64,000 bases of DNA from Curtobacterium caseinilyticum (GCF_030363035.1 NZ_JAUCMN010000008.1:124001-188000); one strand, 5' to 3'; positions 16,654 to 26,809 are shown, numbered from the stretch's first letter. Numbers and translations are program-made. The notes: generated from the sequence alone by a model not told the origin.

Positions 16654-17565
16654 TCAGAAGGCAGCGTCGACCGCGTCCTCGGCGCGCTCGTACCGGAACC
16701 GGTAGCCGGCTTCCGTCAGCTTCCGCGGCACCATGCGCTGGCTGGAGAGCAGCATCTCGTCGGCGGCCTCGCGCAGCAGCGTCCGCAGGGCGAAGGCCGG
16801 CACGCTGAACAGGTGGGGGCGGTGCAGGTCCTCGGCGACGCGGCGCGTGATGCGGTTCGACACCGCGGCCTCCGGCCCGGCCAGGTTGACGGGCCCGCGC
16901 ACCGCGGTGGCGTCGGGGCTCGTGGCGAGGTGCACGATCGCACCGACCTCGTCCTCGAGCGCGATCCACGGCCAGAACTGCCCGCCGGTGCCGAGCTTGC
17001 CGCCGAGACCGGCCTTCGTCAGCGGGACGAGGGGTGCCAGCGCACCGCCGCCCTGGCCGACGACGATCCCGGTGCGCAGCAGGACGACGCGGACGCCCTC
17101 GGGGGCAGCTGTCGCGGCGGCCTCCCACGCGGTGCAGACCTCCGCGAGGAAGCCCGTCCCAGCAGCTGCGTCGTCGTCGAGGACGTCGACCGGGCGGTCG
17201 CCGTAGACGCCGGACGCCGAACCCGACAGGAACAGCGCCGGGGGCGTCGCCGCGTGGCGCATCGCCTCGACGAGGGTGTCGGTGGCCTGGACGCGCGAGT
17301 CGAGGATCTGCTGCTTGTACGACCCGGTCCACGGCAGCTTGCCGATGTTCGCGCCGGCGAGGTTGATCACGACGTCGGCACCGTCGAGCACCGCGGGGTC
17401 GAGCGGTCGCGTGCCGGGGGACCAGCGGAAGTCGGTGGCGGTCCGGGGCGTGCTCCGGGTCAGCGTGGTGACGTGGTGTCCGGCCTCGCGCAGGGCACGG
17501 ACGAGGGGGGTCCCGATGAAGCCGGACGCACCGGCGATCACGATCGAGAGCGGCTGGGTCGACAT
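16654..17565 (-). CDS. TIGR01777-type NAD(P)-dependent epimerase (YfcH-like)
   Basis: 303 residues. Rossmann loop VIAGASGFIGTPLVRAL, then VVINLAGANIG, LFLSGSASGVYGDR (SDR active-site region, where GYYG is usual) and the C-terminal DUF1731-like block (HLFSVPAFALRTLLREAADEMLLSSQRMVPRKLTEAGYRFRY). Family knowledge: atypical extended short-chain dehydrogenases related to cell-division inhibitor SulA annotations but without proven function. The Met at 17565 is chosen because TACCGT lies 7 nt upstream; the frame is open to 17661, which would overlap divergent thyA. Confidence 0.87.
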   Translation of the reverse strand: MSTQPLSIVIAGASGFIGTPLVRALREAGHHVTTLTRSTPRTATDFRWSPGTRPLDPAVLDGADVVINLAGANIGKLPWTGSYKQQILDSRVQATDTLVEAMRHAATPPALFLSGSASGVYGDRPVDVLDDDAAAGTGFLAEVCTAWEAAATAAPEGVRVVLLRTGIVVGQGGGALAPLVPLTKAGLGGKLGTGGQFWPWIALEDEVGAIVHLATSPDATAVRGPVNLAGPEAAVSNRITRRVAEDLHRPHLFSVPAFALRTLLREAADEMLLSSQRMVPRKLTEAGYRFRYERAEDAVDAAF

Positions 17566-17572
17566 GACGGCC

Positions 17573-17578
17573 ACGGTA
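17573..17578 (-). promoter_or_regulatory. -10 box of the epimerase gene
   Basis: TACCGT on the minus strand, 7 nt before the ATG at 17565. Confidence 0.5.
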
Positions 17579-17611
17579 CTCACCGGGCTTCGGGCTCCGC
17601 CGTGCGGCACG

Positions 17612-17617
17612 TAGAGT
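17612..17617 (+). promoter_or_regulatory. -10 box of thyA
   Basis: TAGAGT ends exactly 6 nt before the thyA GTG (17624): leaderless geometry that fixes the start. Confidence 0.6.
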
Positions 17618-17623
17618 CTCCGT

Positions 17624-18463
17624 GTGAGCGAGACCGTGCAGCCCGACCCCACCGTCCCCACCCCGGCAGTGCCGACTCCCTACGAGGACCTGCTGCGCCG
17701 GGTGCTCGAGGAGGGCACGCCGAAGGGCGACCGCACCGGCACCGGAACGCGCAGCATCTTCGGGGCGCAGCTGCGGTACGACCTGTCGCAGGGCTTCCCG
17801 CTGGTCACGACCAAGCGCGTGCACTTCAAGTCGGTCGCGTACGAACTGCTCTGGTTCCTCCGCGGCGACGGCAACGCCCGGTGGCTGCAGGAGCACGGCG
17901 TCCGGATCTGGAACGAGTGGGCCGACGAGGACGGTGACCTCGGACCGGTCTACGGCGTGCAGTGGCGCTCGTGGCCGACGCCGTCGGGGGAGCACGTCGA
18001 CCAGATCGCCCAGGTGATCGACCAGATCCGGACGAACCCGGACTCGCGTCGGCTCATCGTGTCGGCGTGGAACGTCGCCGACGTGCCGGACATGGCGCTC
18101 GCCCCGTGCCACGCGTTCTTCCAGTTCCACGTCGTCGACGGCAAGCTGTCGTGCCAGCTGTACCAGCGGAGCGCGGACATGTTCCTCGGCGTCCCGTTCA
18201 ACATCGCGTCCTACGCGCTGCTCACGCACATGATCGCCGCGCAGACGGGCCTCGAGGTCGGTGACTTCGTGTGGACCGGCGGCGACTGCCACGTGTACGA
18301 CAACCACGTCGACCAGGTCCGCGAGCAGCTCTCGCGCACGGCGTACCCGTACCCGACGCTCGAGATCGCTCCCCGGAGCTCGATCGACGACTACGAGTAC
18401 GAGGACTTCACGGTCGTCGGCTACGAGCACCACCCGGCGATCAAGGCCACGGTCGCCGTCTGA
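17624..18463 (+). CDS. thyA: Thymidylate synthase
   Basis: 279 residues, normal for ThyA. It contains the dUMP and folate site blocks [34 protein letters not shown] and VYGVQWRSW, the catalytic Cys162 in [36 protein letters not shown], and the C-terminal folate lid ending in AV. It methylates dUMP with methylene-tetrahydrofolate, giving dihydrofolate. The next gene, folA, starts on the last base of its stop (TGATG), so the two enzymes of the thymidylate cycle are translationally coupled. Confidence 0.97.
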   Translation: MSETVQPDPTVPTPAVPTPYEDLLRRVLEEGTPKGDRTGTGTRSIFGAQLRYDLSQGFPLVTTKRVHFKSVAYELLWFLRGDGNARWLQEHGVRIWNEWADEDGDLGPVYGVQWRSWPTPSGEHVDQIAQVIDQIRTNPDSRRLIVSAWNVADVPDMALAPCHAFFQFHVVDGKLSCQLYQRSADMFLGVPFNIASYALLTHMIAAQTGLEVGDFVWTGGDCHVYDNHVDQVREQLSRTAYPYPTLEIAPRSSIDDYEYEDFTVVGYEHHPAIKATVAV

Positions 18464-18993
18464 TGGTGCACGCCAGCGACGAGCCCGCGTGGACCGAGCC
18501 GGTGCGCGGTGTCGGCATGGTGTGGGCCCGGACCGCCGCCGGCGTGATCGGTGCGGATGGCGGGATCCCGTGGCACGTGCCCGAGGACCTCGCGCACTTC
18601 CGGCAGGTCACCGGCGACGGCGTCGTCGTCATGGGCCGACGCACGTGGGACTCGCTCCCGCCGCGGTTCCGGCCGCTGCCCGGGCGTCGGAACGTCGTGT
18701 TGACCCGGGATGCCTCGTGGTCGGCGGAGGGCGCCGAGGTCGTGCACGACCTGGCGTCCGCGCTCGACACCGACGAGCCCGTGTGGGTGATCGGCGGGGG
18801 AGCGGTGTACGCCGACGCGCTGCCGTTCGCCGACCGGGTCTCGGAGACGATCGTCGACCTCGACGTACCCGGCGACACGACGGCGCCCGAGCTCGACGAC
18901 GGTGCGTGGGAGCTCGTGGACGAGGGCCCGTGGCAGGAGTCCCGGGTCGAGGGCACGCGCTACCGCTTCCTGGAGTGGCGCCGCCGCGCGTAG
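18463..18993 (+). CDS. folA: Dihydrofolate reductase
   Basis: 176 residues from ATG 18463, overlapping the thyA stop by one base. DHFR landmarks: GVIGADGGIPWHVPEDLAHFRQVT (Met20-type loop and catalytic acid), VVMGRRTWDSLP, LPGRRNVVLTR and WVIGGGAVYADALP. The first 15 residues are an extra polar extension. It regenerates tetrahydrofolate from the product of ThyA. Followed by palindromic repeat A2. Confidence 0.95.
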   Translation: MVHASDEPAWTEPVRGVGMVWARTAAGVIGADGGIPWHVPEDLAHFRQVTGDGVVVMGRRTWDSLPPRFRPLPGRRNVVLTRDASWSAEGAEVVHDLASALDTDEPVWVIGGGAVYADALPFADRVSETIVDLDVPGDTTAPELDDGAWELVDEGPWQESRVEGTRYRFLEWRRRA

Positions 18994-19015
18994 CGCCGCG
19001 CCGCACTCCTCTGCC

Positions 19016-19077
19016 GGAACCAGGTTCCGGACACGACACCGCGCCTTTCCGTGGTTCCGTGTCCGGAACCTGGTTCC
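19016..19077. repeat. 62-bp palindromic repeat, copy A2
   Basis: Perfect 19-bp arms GGAACCAGGTTCCGGACAC (19016-19034) and GTGTCCGGAACCTGGTTCC (19059-19077) around a 24-nt loop. Located 22 nt after the folA stop; the total length is identical to copies A1 and A3. Confidence 0.85.
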
Positions 19078-19120
19078 CCGCGCGAGGCCAGACGACGGAG
19101 CCGCGCCGCCGCCGGGCCGA

Positions 19121-19157
19121 CCGGCCGTGGCGGACCCGAGCCGCGCCTCCCGGCCGG
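19121..19157. repeat. Degenerate element B (B5)
   Basis: The loop and right arm of element B (CGTGGCGGACCCG...GCCTCCCGG) are recognisable, but the left arm has decayed, leaving CCGGCC/GGCCGG pairing at the ends. It follows repeat A2. Confidence 0.45.
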
Positions 19158-19219
19158 CTCGCGCCGTCCGCGAGCCGCGCACCGTCCGACCGGACGGCGG
19201 CTCCGGCGCGCATCCCCGG

Positions 19220-19225
19220 TACGCT
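19220..19225 (+). promoter_or_regulatory. -10 box of dapA
   Basis: TACGCT lies 7 nt before the GTG at 19233, favouring that start over the GTG at 19227, which would be only one base away. Confidence 0.5.
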
Positions 19226-19232
19226 GGTGCGC

Positions 19233-20210
19233 GTGTCCCAGCGTGAGAATCCCTTCGGTCAGGTCCTCGTCGCCCTCGTGACGCCGTTCACGGCCGACGG
19301 CGAGGTCGACTGGCCCGGCGTCGAGCAGCACATCGACGACTGCATCACGGCCGGCGCCGACGGCATCGTCGTCACCGGCACCACCGGTGAGACGTCCACG
19401 CTCACCGACCCGGAGAAGCTCCGCCTGGTCGAGGTCGGCAAGTCCGTCGCCGCTGGTCGCGCGAAGATCATCACCGGCGGCGGCTCGAACGAGACCGCGC
19501 ACGCGATCCACCTGTACAAGCAGAGCGAGCGGGCCGGCGCGGACGGCGTGATGATCGTCACGCCCTACTACAACAAGCCGACCCAGGCGGGTGTGCTCAC
19601 GCACTTCCGAATGATCGCCGACGCGACCGACCTGCCCGTGATCCTCTACGACATCCCCGGCCGGACCGGCATCCCGATCACGTACGAGACCCTCGTGCGT
19701 GCGTCGAAGCACCCGAACATCCTCGCCGTGAAGGACGCCAAGGGCGACTTCGCCGAGGTGTCCCGCGTGCTCAACAACACCGACCTCATGTACTTCTCCG
19801 GCGACGACACCAACGTGCTCCCGCACCTGTCGATCGGCGCCACCGGACTCATCGGCGTGACCGCGAACATCACCTCGACGCCGTACCGCACCATCGTCGA
19901 CGCCGTGAACCGCGGCGACCTCGCGACCGCGACCGCCGAGCACAAGCGCGTCGAGCCGCTCGTCCGCGCGATCATGACGCACGTCCCCGGCACCGTCGCG
20001 GCGAAGTACGTGCTGCACGGCCTCGGCCGCATCGGCAGCCCGCGGGTCCGCCTGCCGCTCGTCGGCCCCGAGGACACCGAGGCCTACGCCATCGAGACCT
20101 CCCTCGAAGCGGTCCGGGACATCCCCGGCGCCGACTTCTCGAACTTCCGCCCGGACCGCAACGCGGCGGCCGGCGGCGCACTGCCGAAGGTGCCAGGCAC
20201 CACACGTTAG
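19233..20210 (+). CDS. dapA: 4-hydroxy-tetrahydrodipicolinate synthase
   Basis: 325 residues. TIM-barrel DHDPS with GADGIVVTGTTGETSTLT, the Tyr of VILYDIPGRTG and the Schiff-base Lys167 in ILAVKDAKGD. The C-terminal tail after PDRNAAAGGALPKV is slightly longer than in E. coli. It condenses pyruvate with aspartate semialdehyde, the entry step to diaminopimelate and lysine. GTG start is set by the -10 position. Gene order dapA-rnj is common in actinobacteria; 48 nt separate it from rnj. Confidence 0.96.
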   Translation: MSQRENPFGQVLVALVTPFTADGEVDWPGVEQHIDDCITAGADGIVVTGTTGETSTLTDPEKLRLVEVGKSVAAGRAKIITGGGSNETAHAIHLYKQSERAGADGVMIVTPYYNKPTQAGVLTHFRMIADATDLPVILYDIPGRTGIPITYETLVRASKHPNILAVKDAKGDFAEVSRVLNNTDLMYFSGDDTNVLPHLSIGATGLIGVTANITSTPYRTIVDAVNRGDLATATAEHKRVEPLVRAIMTHVPGTVAAKYVLHGLGRIGSPRVRLPLVGPEDTEAYAIETSLEAVRDIPGADFSNFRPDRNAAAGGALPKVPGTTR

Positions 20211-20258
20211 GAAAGACCGCGGCGCGCCGGGTGCGCGCCGCACGACAGTCAGGACCGA

Positions 20259-21935
20259 ATGCCCACCCAGATCTCCACACCGCAGCCGCTCGAACCCGGC
20301 ACCCTCCGCGTGATCCCCGTCGGGGGTCTCGGCGAGATCGGTCGCAACATGACCGTGTACGAGTTCGACGGCAAGCTGCTCGTCGTCGACGCCGGTGTGC
20401 TCTTCCCCGAGGAGCACCAGCCCGGCGTCGACCTGATCCTGCCGGACTTCGGGCCGATCCGGGACCGCCTCGACGACGTCCTCGGTGTCGTGCTCACGCA
20501 CGGGCACGAGGACCACATCGGCGCCGTGCCGTACCTGCTCAAGCTCAAGGGCGACATCCCCCTGATCGGCTCGACGCTGACCCTCGCGCTCGTCGAGGCG
20601 AAGCTCAAGGAACACCGGATCAAGCCGTACACGCTCGTCGTGCAGGAGGACCAGACCGAGCAGCTCGGCCCGTTCCACCTCGAGTTCGTCGCCGTCAACC
20701 ACTCGATCCCGGACGCCCTCGCCGTCTCCATCACGACTCCCGCAGGCCGCGTGCTGCACACGGGCGACTTCAAGATGGACCAGCTCCCGCTGGACGACCG
20801 CATCACCGACCTCCGCGCGTTCGCGCGCCTGGGGGAGCAGGGTGTGGACCTGTTCCTCCCCGACTCGACGAACGCCGACGTCCCGGGCTTCACCGCGCCC
20901 GAGCGCGACATCGGACCCGTCCTCGAGAACGTCATCTCGCGTGCGCGCAAGAAGGTCGTCGTCGCGAGCTTCTCGTCCCACGTGCACCGCGTGCAGCAGG
21001 TGCTCGACGCCGCTGCCGCCACCAACCGCAAGGTCACGTTCATGGGGCGGTCGATGATCCGCAACATGAACATCGCGGCCGAGCTGGGCTACCTGCGGGT
21101 GCCGGACGACGTCCTCATCGACACGAAGAAGGCGAAGAACGTCCCGGACGACCAGATCGTCTACATGTCGACGGGGTCGCAGGGCGAGCCGATGGCCGTC
21201 CTCGCGCGCATGGCGAACCTCGAGCACCAGATCGAGATCGGTGAGGGCGACACCGTCATCCTCGCGTCGAGCCTCATCCCCGGCAACGAGAACGCGGTCT
21301 ACCGGGTCATCGACGGGCTGACGAAGCTCGGCGCCAAGGTCGTGCACAAGGGCAACGCGAAGGTGCACGTCTCCGGCCACGCGAGTGCCGGCGAGCTCCT
21401 CTACTGCTACAACATCCTGCGGCCGCGGAACGTGCTGCCCGTGCACGGTGAGCACCGCCACCTGTACGCGAACGCCGACCTCGCCATCCAGACGGGCGTC
21501 CCGCCGCGGAACGTCATCCTCGGACAGGACGGCATCGTGGTCGACCTCAGGGACGGCGTCGCCACGGTCGCCGGTCAGCTCGACATCGGCTACGTCTACG
21601 TCGACGGCTCGACCGTGGGCGAGATCACCGACGCCGACCTCAAGGACCGCCGCGTCCTGGCGGAGGAGGGCTTCATCTCGATCTTCTGCGCCGTGGACTT
21701 CACGACGGGGCAGTGCGTGGTCGGGCCGGAGATCCAGTCGCGCGGCTTCGCCGAGGACGACTCCGTCTTCGACGACGTCCGCCCGCAGATCGCCAAGGCG
21801 ATCGCCGAGGCCGCCGGCAACGGCACGCGCGACGCGCACGCCTTCCAGCAGGTGGTCCGCCGCACCGTGGGCCGTTGGGTGAACACCAAGCACCGCCGCC
21901 GCCCGATGATCGTCCCGGTGGTCATCGAGGCCTGA
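20259..21935 (+). CDS. rnj: Ribonuclease J
   Basis: 558 residues. Metallo-beta-lactamase core with the zinc motif [16 protein letters not shown] and the further ligand in [10 protein letters not shown]; the beta-CASP domain carries [18 protein letters not shown] and [12 protein letters not shown]; the C-terminal domain ends [14 protein letters not shown] 5'-3' exo- and endoribonuclease of mRNA decay and rRNA processing, a usual neighbour of dapA in actinobacteria. The catalytic residues appear intact. Terminated by a strong hairpin 28 nt downstream. Confidence 0.95.
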   Translation: MPTQISTPQPLEPGTLRVIPVGGLGEIGRNMTVYEFDGKLLVVDAGVLFPEEHQPGVDLILPDFGPIRDRLDDVLGVVLTHGHEDHIGAVPYLLKLKGDIPLIGSTLTLALVEAKLKEHRIKPYTLVVQEDQTEQLGPFHLEFVAVNHSIPDALAVSITTPAGRVLHTGDFKMDQLPLDDRITDLRAFARLGEQGVDLFLPDSTNADVPGFTAPERDIGPVLENVISRARKKVVVASFSSHVHRVQQVLDAAAATNRKVTFMGRSMIRNMNIAAELGYLRVPDDVLIDTKKAKNVPDDQIVYMSTGSQGEPMAVLARMANLEHQIEIGEGDTVILASSLIPGNENAVYRVIDGLTKLGAKVVHKGNAKVHVSGHASAGELLYCYNILRPRNVLPVHGEHRHLYANADLAIQTGVPPRNVILGQDGIVVDLRDGVATVAGQLDIGYVYVDGSTVGEITDADLKDRRVLAEEGFISIFCAVDFTTGQCVVGPEIQSRGFAEDDSVFDDVRPQIAKAIAEAAGNGTRDAHAFQQVVRRTVGRWVNTKHRRRPMIVPVVIEA

Positions 21936-21962
21936 GCGAGCGTCGACCACGACGAACGGCCT

Positions 21963-22006
21963 GGAGGCCCGCTGCACGTCCGCAACGGACGCTGCGGCGG
22001 GCCTCC
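21963..22006 (+). terminator. rnj terminator
   Basis: Two nested stems: GGAGGCCCGC (21963-21972) / GCGGGCCTCC (21997-22006) outside and CGTCCG/CGGACG (21977-21991) inside, followed by CTCGCTTTG. Confidence 0.8.
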
Positions 22007-22029
22007 CTCGCTTTGTCCGCTGCGGGGAT

Positions 22030-22035
22030 TAGGCT
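22030..22035 (+). promoter_or_regulatory. -10 box of ftsK
   Basis: TAGGCT ends 7 nt before the ftsK ATG (22043); a near-leaderless promoter placed right after the rnj terminator. Confidence 0.5.
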
Positions 22036-22042
22036 CCACCGC

Positions 22043-25000
22043 ATGGCCGGAGGCACCAAGTCGACCACGCGCTCGCGCGCGTCCACGTCGTCCCGCGGGA
22101 GCGGGTCGCGCGGCACGTCGCGCACGCAGGCCACCACGAAGAAGCTGCCGCAGGCCGCACCGACACCGGTGTTCCGCGAGCAGAACCCGCTCGTGACCGC
22201 CTGGATGGCGATGGCGCACGGTGTCGGCGCGCTGTTCCGGCTGCTCGGCAAGGAGACCCTCGCCAAGGACGAACGGCGCGACGGATTCCCGTTCCTGCTC
22301 TTCGTGCTCGCCATCGCGGGCGGTGTCGTCGAGTGGCTCAACCCCACGAACCCCGTGTCCATCGCGCTGGACGCCTACACGTTCGGCGGCCTGTTCGGAC
22401 GCCTGGCGTTCGCGCTCCCGGTGATCATGATCGTGTTCGCCGGCTGGCTCTTCCGCCACCCCGCATCGGTGCACGACAACACGCGGATCGGCATCGGCCT
22501 CGGACTGCTGCTCGTCTCGATCGCCTCGCTCTGCCACGTCTTCGGCGGCCAGCCGAGCGCCGCTGACGGCATGGTGGCCCTGGCCGCCGCCGGCGGCGTG
22601 CTCGGATGGGTCGTCATCAGCTGGCTCGTCGCGGTCGCCACCGTCTGGGTGGCGGTGCCGGTCGCGGTGCTGCTGCTCGTGCTGTCGCTGTTCATCATCA
22701 CGAAGACGCCGCCGAACAAGACCGGTCGTCGGCTGCACGAGCTCTACGCGTACCTGTTCGGCGCGCCGGCGCCCGCTGCGGAGGTCGAGGCGGACGACGA
22801 GCCCGTCGCACCCGCACCGCGTGCGCGCACCTCGAAGCGACGGACGAAGGACCAGACTGACTTCCCGCTCTTCGAGGACCTCGCGTTCGACGAGGAGCGG
22901 TCCGGGCCGGCCGACGGCGACGAGGCCGAGAACACCGTCCCGTGGTGGCGCCGGAACAAGTCCGGGCGAGAAGAGGACCCCGCGTACGACAGCCCGGTCC
23001 TGCCCGCGTCGGCGACCCGCGCGACCCCGGACGCCGGAGCCGGAGCGGGTGTCCCCGCGGCGAACCCGAACGCCGGGGCCGCCGCCGGGCTCGTGGACCA
23101 CACGCCGCTCGAGCCCACCTCGGTCAACCTCAACGACTCCGTCGAGCACGACGCCGTGCACGGCGAACAGGAGGTCGAGCAGGACCTCGCCGTCGCCGAG
23201 CAGGCCCTGCGCGACTTCGGGACCGCGGTGCCCGAGCAGCCGACGGCGGTCGCTCGTCCGGACGCCGGCGTCGGACCCGTCGTGTCGGCACCCGTGGCCT
23301 CGCCGGCCGCGCCCGAGACCCAGCCGGAGGGACTGCCCTCCGCCGACGCCGCGGACGAGGACCCGGCAGCGCCGTACCGGCTGCCCGCGGCGACCACCCT
23401 GAGCGCCGGTACCCCGTCGGTGGCCCGCAGCCAGGCGAACGACGACATCGTCGCCGCGATCACCGGCGTGCTCACCGAGTTCAAGGTCGACGCGAAGGTG
23501 ACGGGCTTCTCGCGCGGACCGACGGTCACGCGGTACGAGATCGAGCTCGGACCGGGCGTCAAGGTCGAGCGCGTCACGGCGCTGTCGAAGAACCTGTCGT
23601 ACGCGGTCGCGTCGAACGAGGTCCGGATCCTGTCGCCGATCCCGGGCAAGAGCGCGATCGGCGTCGAGATCCCGAACACCGACCGCGAGATCGTGTCCCT
23701 CGGTGACGTCCTGCGCTCCGGTGCCGCGACCAAGTCCAAGCACCCGATGACGATCGGCGTCGGCAAGGACGTCGAGGGCGGCTTCGTCGTCGCGAACCTG
23801 GCCAAGATGCCGCACCTGCTCGTCGCCGGCTCGACCGGTTCCGGCAAGTCGGTGTTCATCAACTCGATGATCACCTCGCTGCTCATGCGCGCGAAGCCGT
23901 CCGAGGTCCGCATGGTGCTCGTCGACCCGAAGCGCGTCGAGCTCTCGATCTACGCCGGGGTGCCGCACCTCATCACGCCCATCATCACGAACCCGAAGAA
24001 GGCAGCCGAGGCGCTGCAGTGGGTCGTGAAGGAGATGGACATGCGGTACGACGACCTGGCGTCGTTCGGCTTCCGCCACGTGGACGACTTCAACAAGGCC
24101 GTGCAGAACGACGAGATCGTCCTGCCGGCGGGCAGCGAGCGGAAGCTCAAGCCGTACCCGTACCTGCTCGTGGTCGTCGACGAGCTCGCGGACCTCATGC
24201 TCGTCGCCCCGCGCGACGTCGAGGAGTCGATCGTCCGCATCACCCAGCTCGCCCGCGCCGCCGGCATCCACCTCGTGCTCGCGACCCAGCGGCCGTCGGT
24301 CGACGTCATCACCGGGCTCATCAAGGCGAACGTGCCGTCCCGTGTGGCCTTCGCGGTGACGAGCGTCACCGACTCGCGCGTCATCCTCGACCAGCCGGGC
24401 GCCGACAAGCTCATCGGGCAGGGCGACGGGCTCTTCCTGCCGATGGGATCGTCGAAGGCCGTGCGTGTGCAGGGCGCCTGGGTGCAGGAGAGCGAGGTCG
24501 CCGAGGTCGTCGCGCACGTCACCCGGCAGGCCCGGCCGGAGTACCGCCAGGACGTGCAGGCCGTGGTCGAGCGCAAGGAGATCGACGCCGACATCGGTGA
24601 CGACCTCGAGCTCCTGCTGGCGGCGGTCGAGCAGGTCGTGTCGACGCAGTTCGGGTCGACCTCGATGCTGCAGCGCAAGCTCCGGGTCGGGTTCGCCAAG
24701 GCCGGCCGGCTCATGGACCTCATGGAGTCCCGCGACATCGTCGGCCCGTCCGAGGGGTCGAAGGCCCGCGACGTCCTCGTCACGCCCGACCAGCTGCCAG
24801 GGGTGCTCGCGAAGCTCCGCGGCGAGGACCCACCGGCTCCGGCTGCCGGGCCCACCCCGACCCAGCCCGGAGGTCCGGCGCCGGTCGCCGGAGCGGGCTC
24901 GGCCCCGGCGAACGGTGCGGCAGCCGCAGCGGCCGCCGGTGCCGACGACGGGGACGACGACCGCTACGGGCAGGACCCGGTGGCGGAGATGACCCGCGGG

Positions 25001-25063
25001 TACCCTGAGGTCGAGGACGACGGAGCGGACGAGGACGCATGGGGACTGACGGGCAGGGAGTGA
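22043..25063 (+). CDS. ftsK: FtsK/SpoIIIE DNA translocase
   Basis: 1006 residues. A basic Ser/Thr/Arg-rich N-terminus, four transmembrane helices (about 85-235), a long acidic Pro/Ala-rich linker (about 240-465), then the motor: alpha domain, beta domain with Walker A GSTGSGKS at 596-603 and Walker [13 protein letters not shown], and a winged-helix gamma domain ([42 protein letters not shown]) that reads KOPS-like sequences. A Pro/Ala/Gly-rich acidic tail of about 90 residues follows the gamma domain. It pumps chromosome termini through the division septum. pgsA begins 4 nt later. Confidence 0.95.
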   Translation: MAGGTKSTTRSRASTSSRGSGSRGTSRTQATTKKLPQAAPTPVFREQNPLVTAWMAMAHGVGALFRLLGKETLAKDERRDGFPFLLFVLAIAGGVVEWLNPTNPVSIALDAYTFGGLFGRLAFALPVIMIVFAGWLFRHPASVHDNTRIGIGLGLLLVSIASLCHVFGGQPSAADGMVALAAAGGVLGWVVISWLVAVATVWVAVPVAVLLLVLSLFIITKTPPNKTGRRLHELYAYLFGAPAPAAEVEADDEPVAPAPRARTSKRRTKDQTDFPLFEDLAFDEERSGPADGDEAENTVPWWRRNKSGREEDPAYDSPVLPASATRATPDAGAGAGVPAANPNAGAAAGLVDHTPLEPTSVNLNDSVEHDAVHGEQEVEQDLAVAEQALRDFGTAVPEQPTAVARPDAGVGPVVSAPVASPAAPETQPEGLPSADAADEDPAAPYRLPAATTLSAGTPSVARSQANDDIVAAITGVLTEFKVDAKVTGFSRGPTVTRYEIELGPGVKVERVTALSKNLSYAVASNEVRILSPIPGKSAIGVEIPNTDREIVSLGDVLRSGAATKSKHPMTIGVGKDVEGGFVVANLAKMPHLLVAGSTGSGKSVFINSMITSLLMRAKPSEVRMVLVDPKRVELSIYAGVPHLITPIITNPKKAAEALQWVVKEMDMRYDDLASFGFRHVDDFNKAVQNDEIVLPAGSERKLKPYPYLLVVVDELADLMLVAPRDVEESIVRITQLARAAGIHLVLATQRPSVDVITGLIKANVPSRVAFAVTSVTDSRVILDQPGADKLIGQGDGLFLPMGSSKAVRVQGAWVQESEVAEVVAHVTRQARPEYRQDVQAVVERKEIDADIGDDLELLLAAVEQVVSTQFGSTSMLQRKLRVGFAKAGRLMDLMESRDIVGPSEGSKARDVLVTPDQLPGVLAKLRGEDPPAPAAGPTPTQPGGPAPVAGAGSAPANGAAAAAAAGADDGDDDRYGQDPVAEMTRGYPEVEDDGADEDAWGLTGRE

Positions 25064-25067
25064 GCGC

Positions 25068-25703
25068 ATGACCAGCTCGGACACGACCCACGGGGCGCGG
25101 TTCCCGTGGCGCGGGCGGCTGCTCCGCAAGGGTGAGGGACCGGCGTCGACCGCGAACGTCGCGAACATCATCACCGTGGTGCGCATCCTCATGGCGCCGC
25201 TGTTCTTCGTCATGCTGCTGGCCGACGGCGGGCAGGACACGTCGCTGCGTGTCTGGGCCGCGGTCGTCTTCGTCGTGGCGATCGTCACCGACAGCGCCGA
25301 CGGCATCATCGCCCGACGGCAGAACCTGGTCACCGACTTCGGCAAGCTCGTCGACCCGATCGCCGACAAGGTGCTCATCGGCGGCGCCCTCGTCGCGCTC
25401 TCGATCCTCGGCGAGCTGCCCTGGATCGTCACCGTCCTGATCATGGTGCGCGAGATCGGCATCACCGTGTTCCGCTTCGCGGTGCTGTCCGACCGGGTGA
25501 TCCCCGCGAGCCGCGGCGGCAAGATCAAGACGGTGCTGCAGGCCGTCGCGATCACGCTCGCGCTGTTCCCGTGGTGGGAGGTCGTCGGCAACCTCGCGCA
25601 CTGGGTGAACGGCATCCTGATGACGGCGGCCCTGGCTGCGACCGTCCTCAGCGGGGTCGACTACCTGTGGCAGGCATGGAAGCACAACCGCACCACGGCG
25701 TGA
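25068..25703 (+). CDS. pgsA: CDP-diacylglycerol--glycerol-3-phosphate 3-phosphatidyltransferase
   Basis: 211 residues with a cytosolic N-terminus and about five membrane helices. The CDP-alcohol phosphotransferase signature DSADGIIARRQNLVTDFGKLVDPIADK (DGxxAR-x8-GxxxD-x3-D) is complete. It makes phosphatidylglycerophosphate, the committed step to phosphatidylglycerol and cardiolipin. The order ftsK-pgsA-cinA-clgR is the classic actinobacterial arrangement. It overlaps cinA by 4 nt (GTGA). Confidence 0.93.
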   Translation: MTSSDTTHGARFPWRGRLLRKGEGPASTANVANIITVVRILMAPLFFVMLLADGGQDTSLRVWAAVVFVVAIVTDSADGIIARRQNLVTDFGKLVDPIADKVLIGGALVALSILGELPWIVTVLIMVREIGITVFRFAVLSDRVIPASRGGKIKTVLQAVAITLALFPWWEVVGNLAHWVNGILMTAALAATVLSGVDYLWQAWKHNRTTA

Positions 25704-26242
25704 CGCAGGTCGACGGACGGACCGGACCCGTGCCTCCCGACCGTCGGGACGTCTCGACGGTCGCGGCGCGACTGGTCGCGGACCTGACCGCGCGGGGGGA
25801 GACCGTCGCGGTCGCGGAGTCGCTGACCGGTGGTCTCGTCGTCGCGACGCTCGTCGGGGTCCCCGGCGCGAGTGCCGTCGTCCGCGGCGGCGTCGTGGCG
25901 TACGCGACGCCGGTGAAGGCCTCGGTACTCGGGGTCGACGCCGACCTGCTCGCGACGCGGGGCGCCGTCGACCCGGAGGTCGCGCGGCAGATGGCGTCGG
26001 GCGTCCGCGCAGCGCTCGCGGTGGACGGGGAGCTCGCGACGTGGGGCATCAGCACGACGGGTGTCGCCGGCCCGGACCCGCAGGACGGCAAGCCCGTCGG
26101 CACGGTCTTCGTCGGCATCGCATCCGGGGAACGCGTCGAGGCGGTCGAACTGCACCTCGAGGGTGATCGCGAGGCAATCCGCCTGGCCACGGTCTCCGAA
26201 CTCCTGGCACGGATGTCGACCGGGATCCGCAGCGGGGAATAG
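25700..26242 (+). CDS. cinA: CinA C-terminal domain protein (nicotinamide-nucleotide amidohydrolase)
   Basis: 180 residues from GTG 25700, overlapping the pgsA stop. Only the PncC-type domain is present: VAVAESLTGGLVVATLVGVPGASAVVRGGVVAY, GVDADLLATRGAVDPEVA and TTGVAGPDPQDGKPVGTVFVG. Family knowledge: the domain deamidates nicotinamide mononucleotide, a product of NAD-consuming DNA ligase, and the gene travels with recA in many bacteria. The N-terminal MoaB-like domain of long CinA proteins is absent, as is usual in actinobacteria. Confidence 0.9.
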   Translation: MTQVDGRTGPVPPDRRDVSTVAARLVADLTARGETVAVAESLTGGLVVATLVGVPGASAVVRGGVVAYATPVKASVLGVDADLLATRGAVDPEVARQMASGVRAALAVDGELATWGISTTGVAGPDPQDGKPVGTVFVGIASGERVEAVELHLEGDREAIRLATVSELLARMSTGIRSGE

Positions 26243-26311
26243 GCCCTGTTGCCACTGGGTTACATCCCACGCAATCTCCAGCAGTACGGCAGCCAGCATG
26301 GTTAGCATGCT

Positions 26312-26333
26312 GCGAACGGCAACGCTACTGTTG
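26312..26333 (+). promoter_or_regulatory. Possible ClgR operator upstream of clgR
   Basis: GCAAC-GCTACT-GTTGC is a short inverted repeat at about 26319-26334 in the 154-nt cinA-clgR spacer. ClgR is known to control its own gene in other actinobacteria; the match to its published site is only partial, so the call is tentative. Confidence 0.3.
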
Positions 26334-26396
26334 CTGAACCCGACCCCGGTCACCTGGACCTGGCGGGCGCGGAGACGACAGAGAGGAGGAGTCCAC

Positions 26397-26705
26397 ATGG
26401 TTCTCGTTCGTCAGGAGATCGGCGACGTGCTTCGGGACTTCCGCTTGCAGAAGGGCCGGACCCTCCGTCAGGTCGCGTCCAAGGCCAGCGTTGCTCTCGG
26501 CTACCTCAGCGAGGTCGAGCGCGGTCAGAAGGAAGCCAGCTCGGAGATCCTCGCCTCGGTCGCGGATGCACTCGACACCCCGATCTCGACCATCATGCGC
26601 GAGGTCGGAGACCGTCTCGCGGTCGTCGAGGGACTGACCCCGGTTCCGGACACGCTGCCCGACGACCTCGTAGCCGAGTTCGACAACGACCTCGCGGTGC
26701 GCTGA
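26397..26705 (+). CDS. clgR: XRE-family regulator ClgR
   Basis: 102 residues, one Cro/CI-type HTH (LRDFRLQKGRTLRQVASKASVALGYLSEVERGQKEASSEILASVADAL, about 12-60) and an acidic C-terminal tail (DDLVAEFDNDLAVR). Family knowledge: ClgR activates clpP/clpC protease and DNA-repair genes and is itself degraded by ClpP, often through an alanine-rich C-terminal degron; here the tail ends LAVR. ATG at 26397 has a strong RBS (GAGGAGG). Position between cinA and DUF3046-recA is conserved. A terminator follows. Confidence 0.92.
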   Translation: MVLVRQEIGDVLRDFRLQKGRTLRQVASKASVALGYLSEVERGQKEASSEILASVADALDTPISTIMREVGDRLAVVEGLTPVPDTLPDDLVAEFDNDLAVR

Positions 26706-26722
26706 CGCACCCGACCCCACGC

Positions 26723-26752
26723 ACGCCCTCGCCGGTCCGCCGGCGGGGGCGT
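26723..26752 (+). terminator. clgR terminator
   Basis: ACGCCCTCGCCGG (26723-26735) / CCGGCGGGGGCGT (26740-26752), a 13-bp stem with one T-G wobble and a 4-nt loop, then TCGTCGTT. Confidence 0.8.
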
Positions 26753-26803
26753 TCGTCGTTCCTCGGGCGGCGGCCACGCCCTGCCGGGGGAGGTCGTCGT
26801 CGG

Positions 26804-26809
26804 TAGGCT
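26804..26809 (+). promoter_or_regulatory. -10 box of the DUF3046 gene
   Basis: TAGGCT exactly 6 nt before the ATG at 26816 (leaderless geometry). Confidence 0.6.

Noticed and set aside
26642-26653. GGTTCCGGACAC inside clgR, identical to half an arm of the 62-bp repeat.
   Set aside because: Only 12 nt, in the coding frame (VPDTLP), with no opposite arm; chance match.
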